A DNA stretch of 64,000 nt from Cryobacterium roopkundense (GTDB taxonomy: Bacteria; Actinomycetota; Actinomycetes; Actinomycetales; Microbacteriaceae): positions 1 through 64,000 of the forward strand of contig NZ_JACHBQ010000002.1 of the NCBI RefSeq assembly GCF_014200405.1. Direction: 5' to 3'. The translations under genes and the position numbers were made by a program. Under the pieces are notes generated by a model. It saw only the letters and a program-made list of their open reading frames with translations. It was not told where the DNA came from and did not search any database. Below are positions 34,335 through 43,215 of this stretch, one piece after another (positions within the stretch are counted from its first letter, which is position 1; each line of letters begins with the position of its first letter).

Positions 34335-35866
34335 CCCACACCGACCCGGTCACCCCCGGCACGCACACGCACGGCAAGCGTGCCGCTGCGCCGAAGGCGC
34401 CCTGGTATGCCAGCGTCCCGGGCCTCAGGCTCTTCATGACGCCCATGGCACCGGACACGACCCTGTTGACCGGTGAGGATGACACTGCGCCCGGCGCGAC
34501 GGGCGTCGCCCGGCGTGCGGTGGACGTGCCGCCGTTTTCCCGGCCCGGGTCGGTGCTGCGCTCCTCGACGGGCGCGGCGGCGCGCGGATGGTACGCGCCC
34601 AAGCTGGCGGGCGCTCCGACGACGACGCGGCAGGCGGAGATCCTGAACACGGGGATCATCGGCGCTCCGACCGGGATTGAAGGGGTCGTCAACGGCACCG
34701 ACAATCTCTCCTCGACGATGATCAGCCATGACGCACCGACCGCGTATAACGCCACGCCGCGGAAGGTCACGTCACCGAACGTGATCATCTTCGGCACCGT
34801 CGGGTCGGGGAAGTCCTCCTTCACCAAGACGGTCATGGTCATGCGGCCGCTGCTCCTGAGGAACCACCGCGCGGTGGTGTTTGACAAGAAAGACGAAGGC
34901 GGCGAAGGCGAATACGCCCGCCTGACCCGGCGCATGGGCGCCGAACCGCTCCGGTTCGACCCTGACGGCTCCGGAACCCGGTTCAACCTCATCGACCCGC
35001 TCATTGTCCGCGGCACGGGCCTGCAGGGGCAGATGCTTCTCATCAACGCGGTGGCGCGTATCGCCCGCGATGACACCGCTGCGACGGAGTGGGAGGAAAA
35101 AGCCACCCGTTATGCCCTGCAGCAGATGTTCGAGCAGCGCCAGGACACCACCCGCGTCTCCACCACCACCGATTTGATGCCCTACCTCGGCACGGTGCCG
35201 CTCGATCAGGAGCTGTCGGAGGGAGCGCGCGAGCGGTTCCACCAGGCAGGCCTGTCGATCCGGTTCGGCCTGGAAAACCTGCTGGAGACCTACGCCGGCG
35301 TCTTTGACGGCGAGACCAGTAAGAGCGTTGACCTGTCGCACAAGCTCACCACGTTCGATATTTCCCAGCTCCCCGACTCCGGTCCTGCGATCCCGACGGT
35401 CATGGCGATCGGGAACATGTGGCTGATGGGCCGGCTCCGTGAGGAGCGCGGGTACATCACCAACGTCATCTATGAGGAGGGCTGGCACATGATCGGCGGT
35501 CCCTCCGCGCAGCTCGTGAAATCCAACCAGAAGCTCTCCCGCTCCTTGGGCATTTCGAACGTGTTCGTGATGCACAAGGGCACTGACATTCCGATGGACA
35601 GTCCCGGCTACGCCGTCGTGCAGGAAGCGCAGACGGTGTACGCGTTCCGTCAGGACCGCCCGGAAGACGCCCGGTGGGCGCAAGAGACCTTCAACTTCGC
35701 CCCCGACACCGCCCAGACACTGATGGGGCTAAACCCCGGGAACTGCATTTTCAAAACCGGGTCCAAACCCGAAGCTCACATTCACCACGTCCGCTCGGAC
35801 TGGGAAATCGAAGTGACCAACACCGACTCCGCCATGGCCGCCGGCGAAGCCGCGGCCAAGGACTGA
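34331..35866 (+). CDS. VirB4-type T4SS ATPase
   Basis: 511 aa. P-loop GTVGSGKSSFTKTVM at about 155, DKKDEGGEGEYARL after it, Walker B-like NVIYEEGWHMIGG at about 378 and RSLGISNVFVMHKGTDIP, then TVYAFRQDR. Lacking the long N-terminal half typical of VirB4, which seems to be supplied by the SCO6880 protein before it. It powers pilus or channel assembly at the inner membrane. Confidence 0.85.
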   Translation: MTHTDPVTPGTHTHGKRAAAPKAPWYASVPGLRLFMTPMAPDTTLLTGEDDTAPGATGVARRAVDVPPFSRPGSVLRSSTGAAARGWYAPKLAGAPTTTRQAEILNTGIIGAPTGIEGVVNGTDNLSSTMISHDAPTAYNATPRKVTSPNVIIFGTVGSGKSSFTKTVMVMRPLLLRNHRAVVFDKKDEGGEGEYARLTRRMGAEPLRFDPDGSGTRFNLIDPLIVRGTGLQGQMLLINAVARIARDDTAATEWEEKATRYALQQMFEQRQDTTRVSTTTDLMPYLGTVPLDQELSEGARERFHQAGLSIRFGLENLLETYAGVFDGETSKSVDLSHKLTTFDISQLPDSGPAIPTVMAIGNMWLMGRLREERGYITNVIYEEGWHMIGGPSAQLVKSNQKLSRSLGISNVFVMHKGTDIPMDSPGYAVVQEAQTVYAFRQDRPEDARWAQETFNFAPDTAQTLMGLNPGNCIFKTGSKPEAHIHHVRSDWEIEVTNTDSAMAAGEAAAKD

Positions 35867-35873
35867 ACCCCTC

Positions 35874-36947
35874 ATGGGAAAAGGGATCTTGGGGACCGGG
35901 GCGGTGGTGCTCCTCGTCATCCTCTTCACAGGGCTGCTGCTCATCACAAGCGGCGGGCCCAATTCCGCGTGCGCTGCCGTGGCGGCCAACGCCCAGGCGG
36001 CGGCCACGCACGAACCCGTCGACGGGTACGTCGGCGACCAGCTCGTAAACGCCGCATCGATCATGAACGCCGGCGCCGCCCTCGGCGTCAACGTCCACGG
36101 TCAGATCATCGCCGTGATGACCGCCATGGGCGAAAGCTCCCTACGCAACCTCGAGTACGGCGACGCCGCCGGACCCGACTCGCGGGGCCTGTTCCAGCAG
36201 CGCGACACCTGGGGCACTCTCGCGGAGCGGATGAACCCCACCCAAGCGGCCACGTTCTTCTTCCAGCGCCTTCTGAACGTGCCCAACTGGGAAACTCTCA
36301 CGCCCTCTGCAGCTGCTCACGCCGTGCAGATCAACAAGGACCCCGACCACTACACGAAGTACTACGGCGGCTCACAGTCCGTGGTGTCCGCACTCACCAA
36401 CGCGGACGCGGCGTGCGCCGCAACTCTCAGCGGGGACGCCCCGGTCCTCGCGCAGGCCCTCGTGCACAAGATCGACGCGGGGAAAATCACCGGGCTCTCA
36501 CCTGACCACCTCCGCGAGATCCGGTGGATCGCCGACGGTGAAGTTCACCAGAACTGCGGCATCGACACCCGCATTTTGCAGGTGATCACCATTGCCACGA
36601 ACATGTTCGACAGTGTCGGGATCTCCGACATCAACCGGGCCTGCACCGGCACGCTCCTCGGTGCGGGCGTGAACTCCCCGCACTACGCCAACGGCGGTGG
36701 GCATGCCGTCGACTTCTACGCCTTCAACCGCACACCCACCACCGGCGCCGACCCCAGCGCGCTGAAGCTCCTCAAAGCGCTCAGCCCGGTGATGCCCGCA
36801 GGCTCTGGCACCGGCCAGTCCCAGTGCCGCGCCGATGCCGGCGTCACCCTCGACCTGTCGATGACGCAATTCAGCGACTCCTGCAACCACGTCCACGTCG
36901 CCGTCGACCCGTACGGGACAGAACCCATGAAAGAAGGCGAACAATAA
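35874..36947 (+). CDS. Two-domain peptidoglycan hydrolase of the transfer system
   Basis: 357 aa. An N-terminal TM anchor (VVLLVILFTGLLLITSG), a lysozyme-like transglycosylase domain (IAVMTAMGESSLRNLEYGD, Glu in MGESSL, then GLFQQRDTWGT), and a C-terminal domain with HYANGGGHAVDFYAF and SCNHVHVAVD, the pattern of M15-type zinc peptidases. Such hydrolases (VirB1/TcpG-like) open the wall for the transfer channel. It starts 7 bases past VirB4, and its TAA overlaps the next ATG. Confidence 0.8.
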   Translation: MGKGILGTGAVVLLVILFTGLLLITSGGPNSACAAVAANAQAAATHEPVDGYVGDQLVNAASIMNAGAALGVNVHGQIIAVMTAMGESSLRNLEYGDAAGPDSRGLFQQRDTWGTLAERMNPTQAATFFFQRLLNVPNWETLTPSAAAHAVQINKDPDHYTKYYGGSQSVVSALTNADAACAATLSGDAPVLAQALVHKIDAGKITGLSPDHLREIRWIADGEVHQNCGIDTRILQVITIATNMFDSVGISDINRACTGTLLGAGVNSPHYANGGGHAVDFYAFNRTPTTGADPSALKLLKALSPVMPAGSGTGQSQCRADAGVTLDLSMTQFSDSCNHVHVAVDPYGTEPMKEGEQ

Positions 36948-38701
36948 TGGTCGACTGGAAAGCCCGGATCATGACGGGCCTGCTCGCAGTCCTCGCCATC
37001 CTCGGCCTGCTCGTGGCCGTGCACGTCGGCGCGGCGATCACCCCGACGGGGACCGTGTACTCCTGGAACCCCGCCGCCTTGGCGGGCGGTTTCTTGCTCC
37101 ACGGCGCACCGTGGCCGGAGGCTGCGACCTGGACCTCGTTCGCGGCCATGATCCTCGTCGTGGCCCTGTTCTCGTTCATCATGGCCAAGCAGGCCCAATG
37201 GGCCACGCGTAAACGCAACAATGGGGCGCTGGCGCACATGGCCACCAAACGCCAGTCCGCCGTACTGCGCGCGAAAGCCCGCGCGAAAGAAGCCACGTAC
37301 CTCCACCCCGACGCGGAGCAGCTGCCTCCGGGTGAGCGCGTCGGGATTCTCGTCGGCCGCGGTACCCGCTGGGTTTACCAAGGGTGGCGCGACCTAGGCG
37401 TTTACGTATTCGGTACCGGGCGCGGCAAAACGTCCGGCCTCGTCATCCGGCACATGATCGAAGCCCCCGGCGCCGCCATCATGACCTCCAACAAAGTCGA
37501 CGGCGTCCAGGAAACTCTCGCCGGCCGCGCCGGCCGGGGGACGTCATTCATCTTCGACCCGAACCGCATCTACCGCCGCGAGACTCTCCCTGACTTCGTA
37601 TTCAACCCCCTCGACTACATTCAAAACGCTTCCGATGCCCGGGAGCTCGCCGCGATCTTTGAAGCGTCGACCCGGAAAGCTTCAGATCGGGGCGGCGATT
37701 CCCAGTTCGATACCGCCGGCCGTGACATGCTCGCCTACTTCTTTCTCGCCGCCGCCCTCGAACACGAACCGCTCTCTCAAGTCTTCGCCTGGTTCGCCCG
37801 AGCTGAAGGGCACCTCCCCGAGCAGATTCTCCGCCGGCACGGCAAGAAAGGGCCAGCAGCCACCATCGAAGGGATTCTCAGCTGGCCGGAAAAAACTAAG
37901 GGCAGCGTCTACGCCACCGCACAACGTATGGCCTCGGCCTTGGCCGACGACGACCTGCTCGCCTGGACCGACACCCCCGGAATCCGGTCGTTCAACCCGG
38001 AAGAGTTCATCAACAGCTCCGACACGCTCATCCTGCTCTCCAAAGAAGGGGAAGGATCGGGCGGGGCGATCCTGACCGCGCTCGTGCGCGCGATCTGCAA
38101 GACCGCCGAACACACAGCTCAAAAAAACGGCGGCCGATTGCAAGTCCCGCTGGTGATGGAGCTGGACGAATGCGCCAACATCGTTCGCTGGCCTGAACTG
38201 CCCTCCGTGTACTCCTACTACGGGTCCATGGGCATCATGCTCAACTCGTACTTCCAATCACGGGCGCAGGCGATCGACGCGTTCGGCAAAGACGGCTGGC
38301 AAACCCTCTGGGACGCCGCCGCACACCGCGTCTATGGCGGCGGCTCCGGCGACGACGACTTCCTCCGTGCTCTCGCAGCACTCATCGGCGACCACGACGA
38401 AATCACCTACGGCAGCTCCACCAGCCGCGACGGCCAAACCTCCACCTCAACCAACACCCGCAAAGTCAATACCCTCGACATCGCTGCCCTCGGTTCACTC
38501 CCCGAATGGAGAGCCGTCATCTTCACCTCCAAATGCCGCCCCGTCATGGTGGACACCATCCCCTGGTTCCGCGACAAGGCACTCAAAACCGTCATCAACC
38601 GCCCGCTCCCACCCACGACCGTCGCTGGCGCCATTCCACTGACCCCAGATGAACCAGGCATCGAGGACGTAGCCGCGGAGGAAGTGGCTACCCGTGGCTG
38701 A
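36947..38701 (+). CDS. Type IV coupling protein (VirD4/TraG family)
   Basis: 584 aa from the ATG at 36947; the frame is open upstream but conflicts with the previous gene. Two N-terminal TM segments (GLLAVLAILGLLVAVHVG and FAAMILVVALFSFIM), P-loop FGTGRGKTSGLV at about 157, then the Walker B region VMELDECANI at about 403 and SYYGSMGIMLNSYFQSRAQA. It links the relaxase-DNA complex to the T4SS channel. Overlaps the following gene by 8 bases. Confidence 0.88.
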   Translation: MVDWKARIMTGLLAVLAILGLLVAVHVGAAITPTGTVYSWNPAALAGGFLLHGAPWPEAATWTSFAAMILVVALFSFIMAKQAQWATRKRNNGALAHMATKRQSAVLRAKARAKEATYLHPDAEQLPPGERVGILVGRGTRWVYQGWRDLGVYVFGTGRGKTSGLVIRHMIEAPGAAIMTSNKVDGVQETLAGRAGRGTSFIFDPNRIYRRETLPDFVFNPLDYIQNASDARELAAIFEASTRKASDRGGDSQFDTAGRDMLAYFFLAAALEHEPLSQVFAWFARAEGHLPEQILRRHGKKGPAATIEGILSWPEKTKGSVYATAQRMASALADDDLLAWTDTPGIRSFNPEEFINSSDTLILLSKEGEGSGGAILTALVRAICKTAEHTAQKNGGRLQVPLVMELDECANIVRWPELPSVYSYYGSMGIMLNSYFQSRAQAIDAFGKDGWQTLWDAAAHRVYGGGSGDDDFLRALAALIGDHDEITYGSSTSRDGQTSTSTNTRKVNTLDIAALGSLPEWRAVIFTSKCRPVMVDTIPWFRDKALKTVINRPLPPTTVAGAIPLTPDEPGIEDVAAEEVATRG

Positions 38702-39206
38702 CGACGCTCTTGCCGACGTTCCAACTGACGAGGTCGAGCGCGAGAACTGGGACGCCGAAACGACTGAAAAGGATCCCAACGCCGACACCACCATTCCCGC
38801 TCAGGAACCGGGCGACGACGCAGAAGAGAGCAGCGACCAGGAAGACCCGGACGTTCGGGAGTTGTTTCTCGATTGGCTCACGCCGCACCTGCGCACGGTG
38901 GAAGTTGTCGGAACGAAACCCACACCGTGGTGCGCGCAGTGGTGGCTGCACCCTGAAGTCGTCGCGCGTTTCAAATCTCTCTGGCAAGCCAGCATGCAAG
39001 CCGATGCCAGCGTGCAAGACGGCGACGCCGGTGCAGTGTCGTCCTGGTGGATCAACCATTGGGACCGTCACGCTGCTGTGATCTTTGATAAGAGCACCGG
39101 ACCATTCCGCGACTGCGACCCCGATGAAGGGCACCTTCATCGCCGCAAAGACAAAACCTCAACGATCGTTTCGGCGATGAGGCCACCCGACAATGTGGAG
39201 CTTTAA
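38694..39206 (+). CDS. DUF4913 domain protein
   Basis: 170 aa from a GTG at 38694. An acidic N-terminus (EESSDQEDPDVREL), then the DUF4913 core: WCAQWWLHPEVVARFKSLWQ, SSWWINHWDRHAAVIFD, PFRDCDPDEGHLHRR. It is often encoded in actinobacterial plasmid transfer clusters; function unknown. Last gene of the T4SS operon. Confidence 0.8.
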   Translation: MADDALADVPTDEVERENWDAETTEKDPNADTTIPAQEPGDDAEESSDQEDPDVRELFLDWLTPHLRTVEVVGTKPTPWCAQWWLHPEVVARFKSLWQASMQADASVQDGDAGAVSSWWINHWDRHAAVIFDKSTGPFRDCDPDEGHLHRRKDKTSTIVSAMRPPDNVEL

Positions 39207-39330
39207 GGGAACCCCCAGCGGACACGGCGCCTTTAAGGTGAATCTAAGGGATATTTGTTGGGCATGACCAAATCCATTCAGGGAAAGAACGGGGGCGCGG
39301 AGCGCGGGACGTTTCAGTATTCTGTCGGGT

Positions 39331-39759
39331 GTGAAGGAATATTCGACATCGAAACGGGCGGCCGCCGTCGCACTGGCTGCGGCAGATGACATCCGGATTC
39401 GCTGCAGGGCTTTCGCGAGGGTGTTCTTGATCCTCGGGATCGGCTTGGTTGGCGGCTCGTTGGTCTTTTGGCCGCGGGGAATTTTCGATATCGTGTCGCA
39501 CGGGACAACCGAATCGCTACCACTTGTCGCACTTGGCGGTGCAGCCGGCATCGGCGGTGTCGCAGTCATTACTGTGGCGATTCGCCGGCTCGCTCGCCTG
39601 AGAAACTATCTGGTCGGTGTCGGGAAGCCCCACAGCGCCTTCGTGAATGAACCGGATTTCCAGGTGCCGACGATTGGAATGGGGCATGGCGGTCCTCTGG
39701 ACGCGAGTGTCGCGAAGTTCGCCAATCCCGGAAAGTTACTTCCTGGACGCGAGCGGTAG
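39331..39759 (+). CDS. Hypothetical membrane protein
   Basis: 142 aa from a GTG at 39331. Two hydrophobic segments (VFLILGIGLVGGSLVFWP and VALGGAAGIGGVAVITVAI), a basic N-terminus and a hydrophilic tail. A TATTCT-like -10 stands about 8 bases before the GTG, so the gene may be leaderless. No family recognised. Confidence 0.5.
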   Translation: MKEYSTSKRAAAVALAAADDIRIRCRAFARVFLILGIGLVGGSLVFWPRGIFDIVSHGTTESLPLVALGGAAGIGGVAVITVAIRRLARLRNYLVGVGKPHSAFVNEPDFQVPTIGMGHGGPLDASVAKFANPGKLLPGRER

Positions 39760-39868
39760 GTCGGGGGTCGGGTACACCTCCAGCGTTGCTGCCGGAGGCA
39801 AATCCGGTCCGGATTTGGCGTGACGTGGCGAACTGAGACTTTCCGGGTCGGCAGGAAAACCCCGACCT
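39758..39868. repeat. Nested inverted repeat after the 39759 stop
   Basis: Outer arms AGGTCGGGG (39758) and CCCCGACCT (39860) bracket an inner palindrome CAAATCCGGTCCGGATTTG (39799-39817). It could fold as a terminator or as a larger single-stranded structure, and lies 30 bases before the first boundary motif (39900). Confidence 0.6.
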
Positions 39869-39899
39869 CCGACATCTCGCCAATGGCAAGGATTTCAGC

Positions 39900-39927
39900 C
39901 CGTAAGCCGAACCCTCTGTGGGACGCG
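39900..39927 (+). repeat. Boundary motif, copy 1 (GAACCCTCTGTGGGA)
   Basis: CCGTAAGCC, then GAACCCT, four bases, GGGAC. First of seven intergenic copies between 39.9 and 47.3 kb. It lies before the Nudix gene. Confidence 0.65.
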
Positions 39928-39959
39928 TCTTGAGGGCGGAGGCTTGATAGCGTGACGGG

Positions 39960-40364
39960 ATGATTACTCAAACGCTCGTTGTCGCTGCGGTGTGCTTTCG
40001 CGACGGCGCCGGCAGGATACTCACCGTCCGTAAGCGTGGTACACGCTTTTTCATGCTGCCCGGCGGCAAATCCGAGCCCGGGGAAACTCCCGGTGTGGCC
40101 GCTCTCCGGGAGGTTCATGAGGAGCTGGGCGTAACGGTCGCGAAGGAAGACCTCGCCCTGCTGGGCAGTTGGAGTGCCGCCGCCGCAAACGAGCTGGACA
40201 CAATCGTCGACGCGACCGTCTATCGCAGCGATGTCGTCATCGCGCCGGTAGCGTCGGCGGAAATTGTTGAACTGCGATGGGTAGATCCCACCGCCACGAC
40301 CGAACTGGACGTTCCAGTCGCGCCGCTGCTCCTCGAATTCGTGTTCCCCGCCCTGGCCGCCTAA
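39960..40364 (+). CDS. Nudix hydrolase
   Basis: 134 aa. Nudix box GGKSEPGETPGVAALREVHEELG at about 36-58 (here split: GGKSEPGE and REVHEELG) is intact. Nudix proteins hydrolyse nucleoside diphosphate derivatives; substrate not predictable. The TAA overlaps the ATG of the LOG gene, so the two form an operon. Confidence 0.9.
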   Translation: MITQTLVVAAVCFRDGAGRILTVRKRGTRFFMLPGGKSEPGETPGVAALREVHEELGVTVAKEDLALLGSWSAAAANELDTIVDATVYRSDVVIAPVASAEIVELRWVDPTATTELDVPVAPLLLEFVFPALAA

Positions 40365-40957
40365 TGCAGGTCGCAATCTTCACCGGATCCGCATCCGGTC
40401 ACCGTCCAGTGTTTGCTGAAGGTGCAGCCCTACTCGCTGGCACGTTAGCTGAGCAAGGCATCGGGATCGTTTATGGCGGCGGCAATGTTGGCTTGATGGG
40501 CGTCATCGCGACCGAGGCACTCAGCCACGGTGGTTCCGTCATCGGTGTTATGCCGGGATCTCTCGTCGACCGAGAATTGGCCCATCCGGGCCTCACTCGG
40601 CTGGAAATGGTTGAGTCCATGCATGAGCGCAAAGCGCGGATGGCAGAGTTGTCCGATGCCTTCATTGCTCTTCCGGGCGGGACCGGAACCTTGGAGGAAT
40701 TCTTCGAGGTCTGGACCTGGCAGCAACTGGGAATCCACAACAAACCAGTAGGCCTGTACAACATCGCTGGCTTCTGGGGTCCCCTCATCGCGACGATCGA
40801 TGCCGGCGTGGATGCAGGATTTCTCCGGAGGACCTATCGGGACGCGCTGATCATTTCCGACAACGCTCAAGACTTGCTCAAACAACTCACGGTCTGGGAG
40901 CCAGCACCGCATAAATGGAATGAACGAAGCACAACACCCGTGGTCCCTCTGCCGTAA
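40364..40957 (+). CDS. LOG family protein (cytokinin riboside phosphoribohydrolase-like, TIGR00730)
   Basis: 197 aa. Starts MQVAIFTGSASGHRPVF, then GIVYGGGNVGLMGVIA and the signature PGGTGTLEEFFE at about 103-114 with Glu and Arg (MHERKARM) of the active site. LOG proteins release bases from nucleotide monophosphates. Fits with the Nudix protein as a nucleotide-handling pair. Confidence 0.88.
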   Translation: MQVAIFTGSASGHRPVFAEGAALLAGTLAEQGIGIVYGGGNVGLMGVIATEALSHGGSVIGVMPGSLVDRELAHPGLTRLEMVESMHERKARMAELSDAFIALPGGTGTLEEFFEVWTWQQLGIHNKPVGLYNIAGFWGPLIATIDAGVDAGFLRRTYRDALIISDNAQDLLKQLTVWEPAPHKWNERSTTPVVPLP

Positions 40958-41041
40958 AGTCTCACCAAAGCGCCGAATGACATCCGACAGCGATAGGGCG
41001 ACCGTGACGCCCATGCAGGCGTTCAATCTGTCTCGGCGACT

Positions 41042-41067
41042 CCGTAAGCCGAACCCTCAGCGGGACC
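41042..41067 (+). repeat. Boundary motif, copy 2
   Basis: CCGTAAGCC then GAACCCTCAGCGGGACCG. It lies 85 bases after the LOG stop. Closest to the consensus of the seven. Confidence 0.65.
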
Positions 41068-41170
41068 GATGCCGGGCACGAAGTCTCGCGCGAACGGCTG
41101 CCGCGGTCCCGGGTCAACATCTGCTAGGAACGAAACGCTCCGGTCAGAACGGCGGAGAACGTCTCTGCGA

Positions 41171-41350
41171 TCACTGCTGTGACGGTTGCACGCGGTCTAC
41201 GATATCGCGGAACATATCGACCTCGATCCGTAGCGCACTGGTTCCCTGCGGGGTGAGGCTCACCCGTGTGCGGGCTCGTCCGCCGTCGTATCCCCGCCGG
41301 GGCACTACGCGTTCGAGTTGCGACGAGGCCCGAGCGATCCGCATTGCGCT
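41171..41350 (-). pseudogene. Fragment of a winged-helix regulator
   Basis: About 60 aa of C-terminal winged-helix sequence (MRIARASSQLERVVPRRGYDGGRARTRVSLTPQG, split as SSQLERVV and VSLTPQG). The DNA-binding helices that should precede it are missing, so the gene is truncated at its 5' side. Confidence 0.6.
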
Positions 41351-41586
41351 CAGTATTAAGGGCAGGCCCGCATGAGCCGATTTGTCGGGCGGAACGCGGT
41401 CTCCGTCAACGCAAACTGGCACGCCGCTTTCCACCGCAGATCAAACGTGGACCTCCGTCTTGAGGGTGTCTCTGGTGCGCAATCTATCGGAATCGGGCCG
41501 ATGCACTGGGTCAGCACGATGCGGCCCCGCGCACTGACGTTACTGAGGCCCGGCAGTGATTGCTGCTGTCGGGACTCAGGTTCGCG

Positions 41587-42111
41587 TCAGCTTGCGTTGT
41601 TCGCGAGCCTGGCTGCCTCGGCCACCTGATGGTGCAGCTCTGCGTGATCGGCGTCGGTGAGCGTTTCGTCGCCGTCAAATGAGTACGGCTTGCCTTCCCC
41701 GGTTTCGATAAACGCCTTGAGACTACCGTTCACGAACATGCCCCACGCGTTCGAGCACACGTCGTAGCACTCGTCCTCGGGCTCGAGGCCCTCGTGGGTG
41801 AAGGTGACCAGCGTTCCGCCGTATGCCTCCTCGATGTCGAACCGGACGGTCGTGCCGTTCCACTCCTGCTTGTCGGCGGTGAAGTCGAGGTAGCTGCCCG
41901 TGACGAGCCATGCGATGCGTCGTGCCGGTTCGATATCGGTGACCCGGAATCCGCTGTAGTGCAGTCCGGGGACGACGTAGACGAACTCGTCGCCGACTGC
42001 GGTGGTCGAGCCGGTGATCCGCCCCCACCACCCGGGGACGTCGTTGATCGCGTCGAACGCCTTTTGCGGCGTGGCATCTACAGTGATCGTCGTCGTGAAG
42101 TTCGCGTTCAT
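41587..42111 (-). CDS. SRPBCC (AHSA1-like) domain protein
   Basis: 174 aa from the ATG at 42111. The typical opening FTTTITVDATPQKAFDAIND, then VPGWWGRITGSTTAVGDEF and TLVTFTHEGLEPEDECYD, marks the START-like SRPBCC fold, which binds small hydrophobic ligands. Divergent from the HxlR regulator, with a palindrome between them, so probably controlled by it. Confidence 0.87.
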   Translation of the reverse strand: MNANFTTTITVDATPQKAFDAINDVPGWWGRITGSTTAVGDEFVYVVPGLHYSGFRVTDIEPARRIAWLVTGSYLDFTADKQEWNGTTVRFDIEEAYGGTLVTFTHEGLEPEDECYDVCSNAWGMFVNGSLKAFIETGEGKPYSFDGDETLTDADHAELHHQVAEAARLANNAS

Positions 42112-42189
42112 TTCTCTGCTCCTTTGCGTGCCTCCCTCGGTGGAGAGGCCTCCTGAACTTGGTTGATGCAAGTGAGCGTAACCCGAACA

Positions 42190-42206
42190 ACTTGCATCAT
42201 GCAAGT
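42190..42206. promoter_or_regulatory. Palindromic operator ACTTGCATCATGCAAGT
   Basis: Perfect arms ACTTGCA/TGCAAGT 15 bases before the HxlR start and 79 before the SRPBCC start. A further TGCAAGT half-site is at 42168. It is the likely binding site of the HxlR protein, repressing both genes. Confidence 0.7.
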
Positions 42207-42220
42207 GGTAGAGTCGAGCC

Positions 42221-42697
42221 ATGTTGGGGAAGGCTTATGACACGCAGGTGTGCTCGATCGCGCGATCACTCGAGCTCGTCGGCGAGCGGTGGAGTCTGCT
42301 CATCATCCGCGACGCCTTGTTCGCTCGCGTGACGCGCTTCAGCGACTTCCAGCACAACCTCGGGATCGCGACCAACGTGCTCACCTCGCGGCTGGATTCG
42401 TTCGTCGCGAGCGGCATCATGGAGCGCGAAGGTTCTGCCGACTACATCCTCACGACCAAGGGCCGCGCACTCGCGGTCGCGCTCATCGCCCTCACCGAGT
42501 GGGGCAACGCCTGGGCGTCCCCCATCGAACCACCGATCCTGTACCGACACGCCGCCTGCGGTGACGGCGCGGTGCACGCGGTCGCGACTTGTGAGACGTG
42601 CGGCATCGTGCCCGCGGAGGAGGTCGCCGTCCGCATCGGTCCCGGCATGCCGGCCGACTACCTCGCCGGGCGACGCGGAGGAACCCGCGCGGGTTGA
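42221..42697 (+). CDS. HxlR-family transcriptional regulator
   Basis: 158 aa. VCSIARSLELVGERWSLLII then RDALF is the HxlR winged-helix opening, with the N-terminal Cys used as a redox sensor in some members. RFSDFQHNLGIATNVLTSRL is the recognition helix. The C-terminal part has CETCG, which might bind metal. Likely regulates itself and the divergent SRPBCC gene. Confidence 0.88.
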   Translation: MLGKAYDTQVCSIARSLELVGERWSLLIIRDALFARVTRFSDFQHNLGIATNVLTSRLDSFVASGIMEREGSADYILTTKGRALAVALIALTEWGNAWASPIEPPILYRHAACGDGAVHAVATCETCGIVPAEEVAVRIGPGMPADYLAGRRGGTRAG

Positions 42698-42756
42698 TCA
42701 AACCCCGCGGCCGCTGGGACTCGTCCCGGAGAACCCACTCTCTCACCCTCGTTCCG

Positions 42757-42838
42757 CAAGCCGGACGACAAGCACGACAGATCTGGGACCAAATCAACCG
42801 GTGGCCGAAGGTGCCGACGTTGCGTCACAGGGGAACGG
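42757..42838. repeat. 82-bp direct repeat, left copy
   Basis: Three mismatches to the copy at 43124-43205 (both contain GACGACAAGCACGACAGATC). The two copies flank the DUF2283 gene. The frame translates to IWDQINRxPKVPTLRH on the plus strand in both, possibly a remnant of a gene. Confidence 0.85.
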
Positions 42839-42861
42839 CCATAGGACCGGGGGCCACTGGG

Positions 42862-43095
42862 TCAGCCGATTCGCTTGGCTTGTTTCAGGGTGGACGGGCG
42901 CAGCAGACACTTGGCACCGAGGATCTCGACCCCTAGAAGCTTGCCGTCTTCATCGAAGTCGAGAATGACTTCGCCGCGGCCGTCGATTTCGTGGACGTCC
43001 TGCCGAACGGCCTCCCCGGCGTTTATCCGAGGTGAAATGTTGAAATAAGCCGCATCCGCAGACCGGTCATAAGTGCCTCGCCGCAATTTCTTCAC
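42862..43095 (-). CDS. DUF2283 family protein
   Basis: 77 aa from a GTG at 43095 (VKKLRRGTYDRS). Contains the DUF2283 core YDRSADAAYFNIS, VHEIDGRGEVILDFDEDG and GVEILGAKCLLRPSTL. DUF2283 proteins are often small antitoxin-like or nucleotide-metabolism neighbours of unknown role. It is bracketed by an 82-bp direct repeat. Confidence 0.75.
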   Translation of the reverse strand: MKKLRRGTYDRSADAAYFNISPRINAGEAVRQDVHEIDGRGEVILDFDEDGKLLGVEILGAKCLLRPSTLKQAKRIG

Positions 43096-43123
43096 GGCGC
43101 AAGAATACGGTAACAGGCACCCA

Positions 43124-43205
43124 CAAGGCGGACGACAAGCACGACAGATCTGGGACCAAATCAACCGGCGGCCGAAGGTGCCGACGTTGCGTCACCGGGG
43201 AACGG
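43124..43205. repeat. 82-bp direct repeat, right copy
   Basis: Ends with the same GGGGAACGG as the left copy; both ends resemble the start of the boundary motif at 44253 (GGGGAACCCC). Confidence 0.85.
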
Positions 43206-43215
43206 TTAGCGGGCG

